From Allocoleopsis franciscana PCC 7113 (lineage in GTDB: Bacteria; Cyanobacteriota; Cyanobacteriia; Cyanobacteriales; Coleofasciculaceae), in assembly GCF_000317515.1 (NCBI RefSeq), contig NC_019738.1, forward strand, positions 6,722,001-6,786,000: a stretch of 64,000 nt of DNA. Direction: 5' to 3'. Position numbers and translations under genes: made by a program. The notes under the pieces were generated by a model that saw nothing but the letters and a program-made list of their open reading frames with translations, was not told the DNA's origin and made no database searches. Shown piece by piece: positions 9,133-18,225 of this stretch (positions are counted from its first letter, which is position 1; each line of letters opens with the position of its first letter).

Positions 9133-10062
9133 TTAAAACTTAATCATGTTACTTAACTCGGTGTATATTTTTTTTATATTCACACTTACTAAATTAGGGT
9201 TTTTCATATTTTTAGGACAGAGGACAGAGTTGAATGTATAATTATCAGCCTTTGTGTGCCTAACGACGAATGGCGGATGTTGTATTTTCCAAATATTAGT
9301 TAGTTGCAATGTTGACAACGGATTTTCACTATTAGAAGTATGTGTTCCATCGATCCCAAAACCGATATTAGATACAAGATTTGAGTCAGGCAATATTGCT
9401 AGACCATTTTGACACCAGCAGGCATAAACCCACTGATAATCCCACGTATCTACAGCATCCTTAAATACACGTTCAAAGATGTCTATCCAGTACTTTTTTT
9501 CATAGGAATCTTCGCATAAAGAAGAAAGTATTTCTAATTTTTTATAGGGTGACCAAGTTTTTATATGAACATCATAGTGTTTCCAGGCTCTACGCCAAGA
9601 AGCCCAGCCCCAAATATGGGGATATTTTGAGAAGTAGTAACTATATTCAGTTCGACTCTGACCAAATTGAAAATTATTCCCGCTAATATGCATAATCCGC
9701 TCATCATGTCGGTAATGCTCGAGCAGAGTCTGACAGAAATAGAAAAAAGATGGTGCTGGCAAGCAATCATCCTCTAAAATAATTGCTTCTTCAACCTGTG
9801 AGAAAACCCAATCTAATCCGCTAGAAACGCGATGTTTACATCCCAAATTTATTTCTGAAAAATTAGTTAAAACTTCACAATCCCAATCAACTCGCTCAAT
9901 AATTGCCCTGGCTTGCCGACACTTCTCTGCTTCTTCAGGGAGGCGAGGACCATCTGACACTACTAGCAACTTCTTAGGTTTGGCTTGAGCGATCGCATCA
10001 AAGACAATACTTGTTAAGTCAGGGCGATTGAAGATTAGGAAAGCAACAGGTGTATTGAGCAT
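9133..10062 (-). CDS. GT-A glycosyltransferase, GNT-I/GT2-like
   Basis: A 309-residue protein with a GT-A architecture. It begins VAFLIFNRPDLT (6-17), carries a nucleotide-sugar loop VVSDGPR (34-40) and a metal-binding acidic motif LEDDCLPAPSFF (96-107), and contains WGWASWRRAWKHYD further on. The NRPD start, EDDC and WGWASWRR elements are typical of bacterial GT2-like proteins related to GNT-I. Donor and acceptor are unknown. Only three bases separate it from the FkbM gene upstream. Confidence 0.82.
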   Translation of the reverse strand: MLNTPVAFLIFNRPDLTSIVFDAIAQAKPKKLLVVSDGPRLPEEAEKCRQARAIIERVDWDCEVLTNFSEINLGCKHRVSSGLDWVFSQVEEAIILEDDCLPAPSFFYFCQTLLEHYRHDERIMHISGNNFQFGQSRTEYSYYFSKYPHIWGWASWRRAWKHYDVHIKTWSPYKKLEILSSLCEDSYEKKYWIDIFERVFKDAVDTWDYQWVYACWCQNGLAILPDSNLVSNIGFGIDGTHTSNSENPLSTLQLTNIWKIQHPPFVVRHTKADNYTFNSVLCPKNMKNPNLVSVNIKKIYTELSNMIKF

Positions 10063-10065
10063 AAT

Positions 10066-10797
10066 TTAGCTTTTTGCCGTAAAAATTAGGGTACAAACAG
10101 ACTTACCATACAGCTTGTAATCTTGCTTATTCATAAATGCAGCTACTGTTGATTCCTCTATACAACTTAATGATGATAAATTTAAATCCTCAATTAAGAC
10201 CATTTTCGGCCTATATTTTTGCCAATTATTTGACTTCAGAACTTGGCAATCTAAACCTTCAACATCAATATTCAAGAAATCAATTTCTTGATTTAAAGGC
10301 AAATATTTATCTAGTATTTCAGCTAACGTATAGGTTATTAATTTTTTCTCATCAATAATCTTATAATGCCTCAGTCCATCCCGCTCATGAGCCGTTTTCT
10401 CACAAAAACCATTTAAAGCAGGCTCATTGAATTCGTAATAAGTCAATGTTTGATTGCTATCAGAAATAGGAAATTCTAAATTAATATCTTCAGGTCTCAG
10501 TTTATTAAAATTTTCCATACTTCCTGGCATAGCATCAATATTAATACCTCGCCACCCTTTTAAATAAAAGTAGTAAGTATTAGAAAATCGTTGGGGATGA
10601 TGTGCGCCAACATCTACATAAAAACCTTGTGTTTGTTCTAAAAAAAATCTTGCTAACATCATATCTTCACCTTCCTGGGAGTAGGAGAGATTATGATAAA
10701 GATACTTATCTTTGGGATAAATATAAAATTTATTAGGAAAACAAGCTACTTGAAAAGCCTCTTTTAATCTTCTTAACGCACCTTTAATTGTTGGCAT
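10066..10797 (-). CDS. FkbM-family methyltransferase
   Basis: A 243-residue FkbM methyltransferase. It has YSQEGEDMML (39-48), the SAM motif FYVDVGAHHP followed by FSNTYYFYLKGWRGINIDAMP, and the signature IDFLNIDVEGLDCQVL near residue 173. This is the short cyanobacterial form lacking extra N-terminal domains. It probably O-methylates a sugar hydroxyl; the target is unknown. It lies directly upstream of the GT2-like gene at 9133 in the same transcript direction. Confidence 0.9.
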   Translation of the reverse strand: MPTIKGALRRLKEAFQVACFPNKFYIYPKDKYLYHNLSYSQEGEDMMLARFFLEQTQGFYVDVGAHHPQRFSNTYYFYLKGWRGINIDAMPGSMENFNKLRPEDINLEFPISDSNQTLTYYEFNEPALNGFCEKTAHERDGLRHYKIIDEKKLITYTLAEILDKYLPLNQEIDFLNIDVEGLDCQVLKSNNWQKYRPKMVLIEDLNLSSLSCIEESTVAAFMNKQDYKLYGKSVCTLIFTAKS

Positions 10798-10833
10798 ATA
10801 TCAGCTTATTTCATATAAAAATAATTCAAAGGG

Positions 10834-11613
10834 TTACTCCGGATTTGCCACTTGAACTAAACTACCAATCCCATATTCTGGCTGTAGTTCAGATCGAGAT
10901 TTTAGCGAAAAATTTCTATTTAAGAATATAGAAGTTGTCCAGGTATAATAATTGATTGGACCTAATCCTGTAAAGTCAACTTGAATTAAACCTGTCTCTC
11001 TTAAAGTCGTTGTTGTCTTAGGAAACCAATCCGAGTTATCCAGTATGATTAACCCACCTGCGGCAAGGCATTGAACAGCTACCTGAGAACAGGCTAATCG
11101 ATGAACACCATCAATCACAATTACATCATACTTTTTCTGTTCTTTAAAAATTGAATTTACATACTCTTGTTCCTCTTCAAGCAAAAGTAATTTTTGATTT
11201 GAATCTATCTGACTTTTTAGGGATACATACCATTCCTTATCGCTTTCGATGCTAATTACACTTCTAGCTTTTTTAGCCCAAAATAAAGAACTATTTCCAG
11301 CCCCATACTCAAAAATATCCTTATCTTGATAATCTAGTTGATTTAAATATTCAAAAGCTGGATAAGTATACCAAGGAATTGGCTCTCCTGCTTGACTTAA
11401 GGGCTTGTTTTCCTGAACAGATAGCAAGTGACCATATTCTATCTCAACAGTTTCTATTGTCCAGAGTAATCTATCAATTCCAATAGTTTTTATATGATTC
11501 CATAACTTTTTAAGTTTACGAGCATTATAAACTTCTTTCCATACTTTAGATTTCAGAGGGGAGGGAACAAGCTTTTTAATAATCTGAGGTGGCGAATATA
11601 GCATTTTGCTCAT
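10834..11613 (-). CDS. SAM-dependent methyltransferase-like protein
   Basis: A 259-residue protein with a Rossmann methyltransferase core. The SAM loop is IFEYGAGNSSLFWA (about 98-111), followed by SVISIESDKEWY, then KYDVIVIDGVHR and GGLIILDNSDW. This pattern matches small class I methyltransferases in glycan loci, with a catalytic or metal-binding Asp pair (IDG and LDN) like the O-methyltransferase group. The N-terminal 80 residues are poorly conserved. It lies just downstream of the ABC exporter ATPase gene, suggesting export-linked modification. Confidence 0.78.
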   Translation of the reverse strand: MSKMLYSPPQIIKKLVPSPLKSKVWKEVYNARKLKKLWNHIKTIGIDRLLWTIETVEIEYGHLLSVQENKPLSQAGEPIPWYTYPAFEYLNQLDYQDKDIFEYGAGNSSLFWAKKARSVISIESDKEWYVSLKSQIDSNQKLLLLEEEQEYVNSIFKEQKKYDVIVIDGVHRLACSQVAVQCLAAGGLIILDNSDWFPKTTTTLRETGLIQVDFTGLGPINYYTWTTSIFLNRNFSLKSRSELQPEYGIGSLVQVANPE

Positions 11614-11650
11614 CTACTTTGATTAAGCTTACTTAGTTTTATAAAAACGC

Positions 11651-12940
11651 TTACAAATTCGACTTAACTCCCCAACTGGCTTCAACGAGGCAAACCCCAT
11701 GAGTGATCTGTGGCACCTCACCACACCCATAGAAATCTCCATCAACAACGGTAAAATTGGCGGCATCTTCCATAAAGTCTAAATACAGTCCATCAAAACC
11801 CTGATTGGGCATAACACTATAGGTGATTTTGTAGGTGGATGGGGGTAAAGGCAAGCGTTTAATTTGGCATACAAAAGCTCCCTTTTCAGGGAGAATCCCA
11901 AAGTCTTCTTGAGATAAACGATTATGCTGAAGAAAAACAGCTACATCTAACGGAGTTTTCACGATTAAACCTATCAGAATATTTGTTAGTTTAATAAGTG
12001 AATAATTCTCAAAATAAAAGTATATATTTAATTCTTGTCCACAAGTCACAGCATCGAGAATATTTCCTTCTTTATCTCTGATTTCAATCGCGACAACCCT
12101 CACTTCACCTGAACCTTGCCGATCAGTTCTTTCTTTTATAGAACTCACAATTGTTGATAAATTTGTTAGGTATTTGGTTAAGCAATCGGTTTGACTACCA
12201 ATATACTGTAGCTTCCCTTGATGTAAAACAATGCCGTGCTGACACAATTTTTCTACCGCTGCCATATTATGACTCACAAACAAAACCGTTCGCCCTTCTT
12301 CCGCAACATCTTCCATCTTCCCCAAACATTTTTTCTGAAACGCTGCATCCCCTACCGCTAGCACCTCATCCACAATTAATATTTCAGGTTCCAAATGCGC
12401 TGCCACAGCAAAAGCTAAACGGACATACATTCCAGAAGAATAACGCTTGACAGGTGTATCAAGAAACCTCTCAACTTCCGCAAAAGCGACAATCTCATCA
12501 AATTTCTTTTTGATTTCCACCTTACTCATCCCCAGAATCGCACCGTTAAGATAGATATTCTCTCGACCCGTCAATTCTGGATGAAAGCCTGTCCCCACTT
12601 CTAAAAGACTGGCTACTCGCCCTTTAATCGAAATACGCCCAGTCGTCGGCTCCGTAATTCGGCTTAAAATCTTTAAGAGAGTGGATTTTCCTGCACCGTT
12701 ACGACCAATAATCCCAACGCGATCGCCTTGCTGAATTTCAAACGACACATCCTTGAGTGCCCAAAATTCTTCAACCGTTGGGTCAACAATCTTTTCTTTT
12801 GAGGGCTTCAACAACTTGTGCCTCAATGACTTGGCACCATTAGATATTACATCTCGAAGTGAGATGTAACCCTCCTGTCTTTGGTGACCAATGATGTACT
12901 TCTTGCTCAGGTTCTCAACCCGAATCACCGTATCAGACAT
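11651..12940 (-). CDS. wzt: polysaccharide ABC exporter ATP-binding subunit (Wzt/TagH type)
   Basis: The nucleotide-binding subunit of an ABC exporter that moves finished or lipid-linked glycan across the inner membrane. The N-terminal ATPase has Walker A GRNGAGKS, the ABC signature YSSGMY and Walker B ILIVDE, with a long insertion before Walker A typical of Wzt/TagH. A C-terminal extension of about 160 residues (SGEVRVVAIEIRDKEG onward) is the Wzt_C-type beta-sandwich that in Wzt proteins recognises a modified glycan end. The ATG at 12940 is preferred: GGAG lies 9 bases upstream, while the longer in-frame version would begin with TTG. Its partner permease is at 13122. Confidence 0.93.
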   Translation of the reverse strand: MSDTVIRVENLSKKYIIGHQRQEGYISLRDVISNGAKSLRHKLLKPSKEKIVDPTVEEFWALKDVSFEIQQGDRVGIIGRNGAGKSTLLKILSRITEPTTGRISIKGRVASLLEVGTGFHPELTGRENIYLNGAILGMSKVEIKKKFDEIVAFAEVERFLDTPVKRYSSGMYVRLAFAVAAHLEPEILIVDEVLAVGDAAFQKKCLGKMEDVAEEGRTVLFVSHNMAAVEKLCQHGIVLHQGKLQYIGSQTDCLTKYLTNLSTIVSSIKERTDRQGSGEVRVVAIEIRDKEGNILDAVTCGQELNIYFYFENYSLIKLTNILIGLIVKTPLDVAVFLQHNRLSQEDFGILPEKGAFVCQIKRLPLPPSTYKITYSVMPNQGFDGLYLDFMEDAANFTVVDGDFYGCGEVPQITHGVCLVEASWGVKSNL

Positions 12941-12955
12941 TACAGCAATCTCCAA

Positions 12956-13050
12956 GAAAGCCCACAGCCTTTAGGTGTGGAATTGCTGCATACTCCAACA
13001 AGAGTACACCCAATGAGTTTACAAGTGAAACGAGGGATTCGTCATCCCGC
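12956..13050 (+). repeat. hairpin remnant resembling an IS200/IS605 end
   Basis: The gap between the exporter ATPase and permease genes contains CCACAGCCTTTAGGTGTGG (about 12961-12979), a foldback with a CCTTTAGG core. Hairpins like this are common at the right end of cyanobacterial IS200/IS605 elements. No tnpA or tnpB sequence is next to it, so at most it is a solo end. The rest of the gap has no recognised feature. Confidence 0.3.
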
Positions 13051-13121
13051 TCTTCGGAGAAATTAATCTAGCAAGGCTTGTCAATCGCACATCACAACCG
13101 ATTAGGCGAGTATACGCCATT

Positions 13122-13946
13122 TTAAATGACATCGGCGAATCGGCGTTCTACCTTACGAAAATACCAAATACCCGTCGCCAATAGTACAATCACCAATCCC
13201 ACAGACACCATAAATCCAGGCCAATAAATCTGGGTTGTTTCCCCGATAATCGCCCAACGGAAGCCATCAATCACTCCCACCATGGGATTGAGCGAATAAA
13301 TGAAGCGCCACTGTTGGGGGACAATACTACTACTAAAACCAACCGGCGAGATGTACAAGCCAAATTGCACAATAAACGTTACAATATAGCGAAAATCTCG
13401 ATATTTTACATTCAGTGCTGCCAACCACAGCCCTCCACCTATCGACGCCGCAAACGCAATTAGAATAAACAGCGGTAGCGTTAAAATTCGCCAACTGGGA
13501 ACAAAATTATACCAAGCCATCAGCCCCAGGAGAATCATCCCAGAAATCAGAAAATCCACAAAGCTGACAATTACACTACTGGCTGGCACAATCAGACGGG
13601 GAAAGTAGACTTTGGAAATCAAGTTAGCATTGCCAATCAAGCTATTACTGCATTCACTCAGGGCATTGGCGAAAAACTGCCAGGGTAGCATTGCTGCAAA
13701 CACTAGAATAGGGTATGGCACACCCTCTGAGGGTAATTTCGCCAATGTGCCAAACACAATGGTGAACACAACCATCGTGAGAAAGGGTCGAATCAGCGCC
13801 CATGCCATACCAATCACCGTCTGCTTGTAACGCACCAAGATGTCGCGCCAAGCCAAGAAGTAAAATAACTCGCGATAGCGCCAGAGGTCTTTCCAATACT
13901 GGCTTTCGGCGCGACCTGCTTCGATAATCAGTTCCTTCGTATGCAT
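13122..13946 (-). CDS. wzm: polysaccharide ABC exporter permease (Wzm/TagG type)
   Basis: A 274-residue integral membrane permease of the ABC-2 type. An amphipathic N-terminus (YRELFYFLAWRDILVRYKQTVIGMAWALIRP) is the classic Wzm/TagG start, followed by about six hydrophobic segments. It forms the membrane channel that works with the ATPase at 11651-12940 to export undecaprenol-linked or similar glycan. The two genes are in the usual permease-then-ATPase order. The 181-bp gap between them is unusually long and contains a possible mobile-element remnant. Confidence 0.93.
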   Translation of the reverse strand: MHTKELIIEAGRAESQYWKDLWRYRELFYFLAWRDILVRYKQTVIGMAWALIRPFLTMVVFTIVFGTLAKLPSEGVPYPILVFAAMLPWQFFANALSECSNSLIGNANLISKVYFPRLIVPASSVIVSFVDFLISGMILLGLMAWYNFVPSWRILTLPLFILIAFAASIGGGLWLAALNVKYRDFRYIVTFIVQFGLYISPVGFSSSIVPQQWRFIYSLNPMVGVIDGFRWAIIGETTQIYWPGFMVSVGLVIVLLATGIWYFRKVERRFADVI

Positions 13947-14085
13947 GGTAAAAGCCCCTAGACTTAATTTCAGAAGTATCCCGTCTGAATGATGAAGGAG
14001 GACTCCCTAGTATGTGAACTCATCCCAGAGTCTGTCACCCGATCAGGTTTCATCCTTCTGCTTTGATACTTCAGCCTTTTCAAAT

Positions 14086-15408
14086 TTATTTGTGAACGGG
14101 AACTGATTGACCCGTAATCGATTCTATAGAACGAGATGAAAATGATTCCATAGCTTCTCCTGCCGCCTCACACAACACCTGCGAGTACTGTTGGGCAATT
14201 AAATCAGGGGTAAAGTTGGACTGTAGATAGCGACGGCCTGCCTGACCCATCTGCTTGGTCAGTTGGCTATCAGCGGCTAAGCGACGAATAAAATCAGCTA
14301 AACCTTCCGCATCGCCGTTACTGAACGCCTCTCCACAGCCAGACTCCTGAAGCATCGTTCGCAGATAGGAATGTTGTTCGCAAATAATGGCTAAGGGACG
14401 CCCTGCTGCCAAAGCAGCATAAAGCTTACTGGGGGCAACCAACCCTTCCATTCCAGGACTGACACTGACCAAGGACAAGTCACAGGCGGTCAGAGAATAG
14501 GGGAGATTTTGTTTATCCTGGTAGGGCAAAAACTGGCAATTGTGCAAGCCTAGCTGACTGGCTTGGGTCCGAAATCCTTCACGTTTCGCCCCATTGCCGA
14601 TGAAGACAAACTGAATCGGCTGATCTTTTAAGAGTTTAGCGGCGGCTAGGATGGTTTCCATATCATGGCAGCGACCCATATTGCCCGAATAGAGAACCGT
14701 GAAGGTATCCACCAGATTGAAGGCTTTGGCAAACCAATTCTGATGTTTGGCGATTGGGACGATTTGATTGGGGTCAGCCCAATTATGAATTACGCTAATT
14801 TTATCCTTAATTTCTGGGCATTTGGCGACAACTCGGTCTTTCATCGTAGAACTCAGAACGATGACTTTTTGTGCCCGCCGCCAAACATGGCGGTTAACGG
14901 TATCCCAAAATCGGACTGCCCAATGTTCGCGAGAAATAACATTGAGTTCGACGGCAACATCGGGATATAGATCGTAGAGCAGGCAAACATAAGGTAAACC
15001 AAAACTCTTGTGAACTAGGTACCCTAGAAGCGGTAAGAAGGGAGGAGCGGTGGTTAGGAGTAATACATCACCACGACTACCGTTTCTGAGTAAATGAACT
15101 CCCGAACGCAGGCAAAAAAGTAGCCCATTTAGGGCTTTGCCACGAATGCGCTTCGACCAAATTCGAGTCATCCGCGATCGCTTAATTTTCACCTGCTCTA
15201 AGTGTTCGATCGCAGGAGCTGACTCTTTGTTAAATGCATAACCGGGCTGTCCTGTAAATATATCAACGGGTAGACCCTGACGTCCCAACTGAAGTGCTAA
15301 TTCTTCGATTAGCTGCCCCGTTGCAGCGTAATCAGGCGGAAAAAACTGCGTAATGATTGACAGTTTGATCCGTCTGTTGTTTCGTACCAAAGTATTTCCT
15401 TTACTCAT
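14086..15408 (-). CDS. GT4-family glycosyltransferase (WcaI/WbuB-like)
   Basis: A 440-residue GT-B glycosyltransferase similar in layout to WcaI/WbuB proteins. It starts with the acceptor-domain motif LSIITQFFPPDYAATGQLIEEL, has hydrophobic helices around 125-150 that favour membrane association, and a donor domain with LYSGNMGRCHDMETIL and VSPGMEGLVAPSKLYAALAAGRPL. The usual EX7E is replaced by the GLVAPSKLY variant seen in this subgroup. Its gene starts divergently from the Wzc-like gene at 15870, sharing a 461-bp intergenic region. Confidence 0.88.
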   Translation of the reverse strand: MSKGNTLVRNNRRIKLSIITQFFPPDYAATGQLIEELALQLGRQGLPVDIFTGQPGYAFNKESAPAIEHLEQVKIKRSRMTRIWSKRIRGKALNGLLFCLRSGVHLLRNGSRGDVLLLTTAPPFLPLLGYLVHKSFGLPYVCLLYDLYPDVAVELNVISREHWAVRFWDTVNRHVWRRAQKVIVLSSTMKDRVVAKCPEIKDKISVIHNWADPNQIVPIAKHQNWFAKAFNLVDTFTVLYSGNMGRCHDMETILAAAKLLKDQPIQFVFIGNGAKREGFRTQASQLGLHNCQFLPYQDKQNLPYSLTACDLSLVSVSPGMEGLVAPSKLYAALAAGRPLAIICEQHSYLRTMLQESGCGEAFSNGDAEGLADFIRRLAADSQLTKQMGQAGRRYLQSNFTPDLIAQQYSQVLCEAAGEAMESFSSRSIESITGQSVPVHK

Positions 15409-15869
15409 TTCGCCTCGCTACTGAGTCAGGTGGGCTTATGAACTATCTTTCCCTTTTTCTGTTGATTTACGATCAAGCTTCAACAAACAGTGGGAATTGT
15501 TGGTTAAATTCTGAGAATAACGCTTCTCAAGGCATTGTGCCTGGTTTTTTCCAAATTATCTCTACTCAGTTTTGAGCTGTTTTCCGGAATAGATTTTCTT
15601 AAAACTCATTACAAATGAATCGAGTTTAACTTGTCATTCGTCAATTCGACGTAAAGGTTCCCTCCTATGTTGCCTGGTTTGCTTACTCTTTATAAAAGGG
15701 ATTAAGAGTTTTATTTGCGAAGAGCAAGTTGTTTATCCTGACGGACGGGTCAAGGGCTGTATCAGTAATTGGTAAGACTTGATCGCTCGGTCTATCCTCA
15801 GCTCAGTTTTTCTGAATTTGAGGAGAATAAAAATTACTTTTCTCACGCCAACTGTAGCGTTTTTGAATT
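15409..15869. promoter_or_regulatory. divergent promoter region of GT4 and Wzc-like genes
   Basis: This 461-bp non-coding stretch separates two divergent genes and should hold both promoters. A possible sigma70-type pair for the plus strand is TTGCCT (15670-15675) and TATAAA (15691-15696), though the 15-bp spacing is short. A weak stem AGGCA/TGCCT followed by T residues lies near 15531-15552. No riboswitch or known RNA was recognised. Confidence 0.4.
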
Positions 15870-18200
15870 ATGGGTCTAGATGGAGAGTATCAACCGTTGC
15901 TGCCCAACGATAACGGTAAGCAGCTATCTCACTTGTCTCCACTCTACACAGCGGAGTTGTCTGAGCTTGACCAAGACAAACTCGATCTGGGTAAGGTTTT
16001 GGCGATTGCCCGTCGGCGATTGATCATTATCGCGGGTGTGGCGATCGCTGTCGCCTCTGGGGTGGCTGCCAAGGTTATGAAACAGGTTCCCAGATACGAG
16101 GGCAAATTTCAACTGCTGGTCGGTTCAGTTTCGGGTGCAGATAAGGTTGATGAGCTGACTCAAGCCCTCAGCAAAAACACCAGTATGCAAGTGGAGAGTC
16201 CGGACTACGAGACCCAGATTCAGGTCTTGTGGAGTCCTCAGGTGATGTCTCCGATTGTCAAGCAAATTCAAAAGCGTTATCCGGAGATTAACTACGACAC
16301 ACTGCGGGACCAACTGGGGATTTCCCGACTGGCAGAAACTAAAATTCTAGAAGTTCGGTATCAGGATTCAGACCCCGAAAAAATTCAGTTCATCTTAGAG
16401 CAAGTCGCCCAAGGCTACATCAAGTACTCGGAGACAGAGCAACGAACCAGCCTCAGTCAAGGGCTGAAGTTTGTCAATGGGCAGACAGAGGAGCTCAAAA
16501 AACGAGTGAATGAGCTTCAGCAGTCTATCCAGAATTTGCGGCAAAAATATAAAATTGTCGATCCAGAAACTCAAGGTCAACTGTTGACCAATCGTGTCGG
16601 CGATATTACCAAACAACGGCAAGAGACCGAAAGCCAGCTAGGTGAAGCGCAAAAGCTCTACGTCGAGCTAGAAACTCAGTTATCGGAGTTAGGGGTAACA
16701 CCAGAACAAGCGATTGTTTCGTCAGCCCTCTCGGAAGCCCCTCGCTACCAACAGTTACTCAACCAGCTCGCTGAAGTCAAAAGTAAAATTGCCAAAGAGT
16801 CGGCGCGGCTGCAAGACGACAACCCGATCATGCAGAGGCTGCGTGATGAGGAACGAAGATTAGAACCCTTGGTAGAGCAGGAAGCGTTAACAGTTGTGGG
16901 CAATGGAGCCTCTGGCGTCCCCGACAATCCTGAATCCCTGGCTTCCCCCAGTTCAATTCGCCAAGATTTGACGAAAAAGCTGGTCGATACCAAAAACCAA
17001 GTGCAGGTTCTTCAAGTTCGCCGCCAAGAAATTGCTGACGCTGAACGCAGGCTCAGTCAGCAACTCACCGATCTACCCGTTGTCGCTCGTTTCTACACGG
17101 ATTTACAGCGGCAGCTCAGTGTCGCAACAGAAAGCTTGAGCCGCTTTCTCGCCGTTCAGGAGAAGCTACAAATTGAGGAATCTCAAAAGACTCCGGCTTG
17201 GCAGAAGTTATCCGAGCCACAAAAGCCCCAAGCCCCCATCTCGCCTAACGTCCCGCGTGGTATAATACTCGCTGGCATCGCGGGGTTACTGGCTGGAGCC
17301 GGTGCCGGATTTTTAGCGGAAAAGCTAGACAAGGTGTTCCACTCACCGGATGAACTGAAAGACAGCACCGGTTTACCCATCTTGGGCACCATTCCCTTTA
17401 CTAAAGACCTGAAGAAACGTGCCTCAGAACCTTCGGTCAATGTGATGCCCGATGCCGAGCGTCAAACGATGAAAGTTGGGCGTTCCTCTTATGGATATAA
17501 TACTTCTCCCTTCTTAGAGTCCTTTCGCACGCTCCACACCAACCTACAATTTATCAGTCCGGATCAACCGATTCGCTCGTTGGTGATTAGTTCCTCAACT
17601 CCCGCAGATGGAAAATCGACCATTACCACATTCTTAGCTCAAGCGGCAGCAGCGATGGGGTTACGAGTGTTGCTGGTGGATGCAGATTTGCGCCGTCCTC
17701 GCATCCATGAAACGACGGATTTGCCGAATGTCTGGGGACTCAGCAATGTGATTTCCAGTGACATCCATGTGGATGATGTGATCCAACGATGCTCCTTTGG
17801 CTCCACTGCCCTAACACCCACAGATGATAATCTGTTTGTGCTGACAGCCGGTCAAATTCCTCCCGATCCCACCCGGCTTCTCGCTTCTAAAAAGATGCGG
17901 CATTTAGTTGAGCGCTTCCAGGAGCAATTTGACTTAGTGCTTTTTGATACGCCACCTCTGCTGGGTTTAGCGGATGCGAGAATTCTCGCGGCTCATACTG
18001 ATGGGATTGCCTTGGTGGTGGGACTGGGAAAAACGGATCGCGCCGTCTTAACCGAAGTGTTGTATGGATTGAGAACCTCTCGCGCTCGTGTCTTGGGATT
18101 GATTGCCAATGGTGTTAAAAACTACACGACCAGCAGTTATGACCAATATCTGCGATATTACACCCAAGATCCCCAAAGGCAAAAGCTGAGCCGACGTTAA
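15870..18200 (+). CDS. wzc: Wzc-like polysaccharide co-polymerase and BY-type tyrosine autokinase
   Basis: A 776-residue fusion of a Wzz/GumC chain-length domain and a cytoplasmic BY-kinase. A first membrane helix is at about 51-68, a long coiled-coil periplasmic part spans about 200-450, and a second helix is near 465-483. The kinase has Walker A STPADGKS (about 576-583), Walker A' VDADLR (603-608) and Walker B VLFDTP (690-695). A C-terminal tyrosine cluster (Y752, Y757, Y760, Y763, Y764) is the expected autophosphorylation site. It should control chain length and export of the polysaccharide. It is the only plus-strand gene in the locus and converges on the GT4 gene at 18226 with a 25-bp gap. 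Confidence 0.93.
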   Translation: MGLDGEYQPLLPNDNGKQLSHLSPLYTAELSELDQDKLDLGKVLAIARRRLIIIAGVAIAVASGVAAKVMKQVPRYEGKFQLLVGSVSGADKVDELTQALSKNTSMQVESPDYETQIQVLWSPQVMSPIVKQIQKRYPEINYDTLRDQLGISRLAETKILEVRYQDSDPEKIQFILEQVAQGYIKYSETEQRTSLSQGLKFVNGQTEELKKRVNELQQSIQNLRQKYKIVDPETQGQLLTNRVGDITKQRQETESQLGEAQKLYVELETQLSELGVTPEQAIVSSALSEAPRYQQLLNQLAEVKSKIAKESARLQDDNPIMQRLRDEERRLEPLVEQEALTVVGNGASGVPDNPESLASPSSIRQDLTKKLVDTKNQVQVLQVRRQEIADAERRLSQQLTDLPVVARFYTDLQRQLSVATESLSRFLAVQEKLQIEESQKTPAWQKLSEPQKPQAPISPNVPRGIILAGIAGLLAGAGAGFLAEKLDKVFHSPDELKDSTGLPILGTIPFTKDLKKRASEPSVNVMPDAERQTMKVGRSSYGYNTSPFLESFRTLHTNLQFISPDQPIRSLVISSSTPADGKSTITTFLAQAAAAMGLRVLLVDADLRRPRIHETTDLPNVWGLSNVISSDIHVDDVIQRCSFGSTALTPTDDNLFVLTAGQIPPDPTRLLASKKMRHLVERFQEQFDLVLFDTPPLLGLADARILAAHTDGIALVVGLGKTDRAVLTEVLYGLRTSRARVLGLIANGVKNYTTSSYDQYLRYYTQDPQRQKLSRR

Positions 18201-18225
18201 GTTCTGGAAGTGGCACCGAGTCAAA

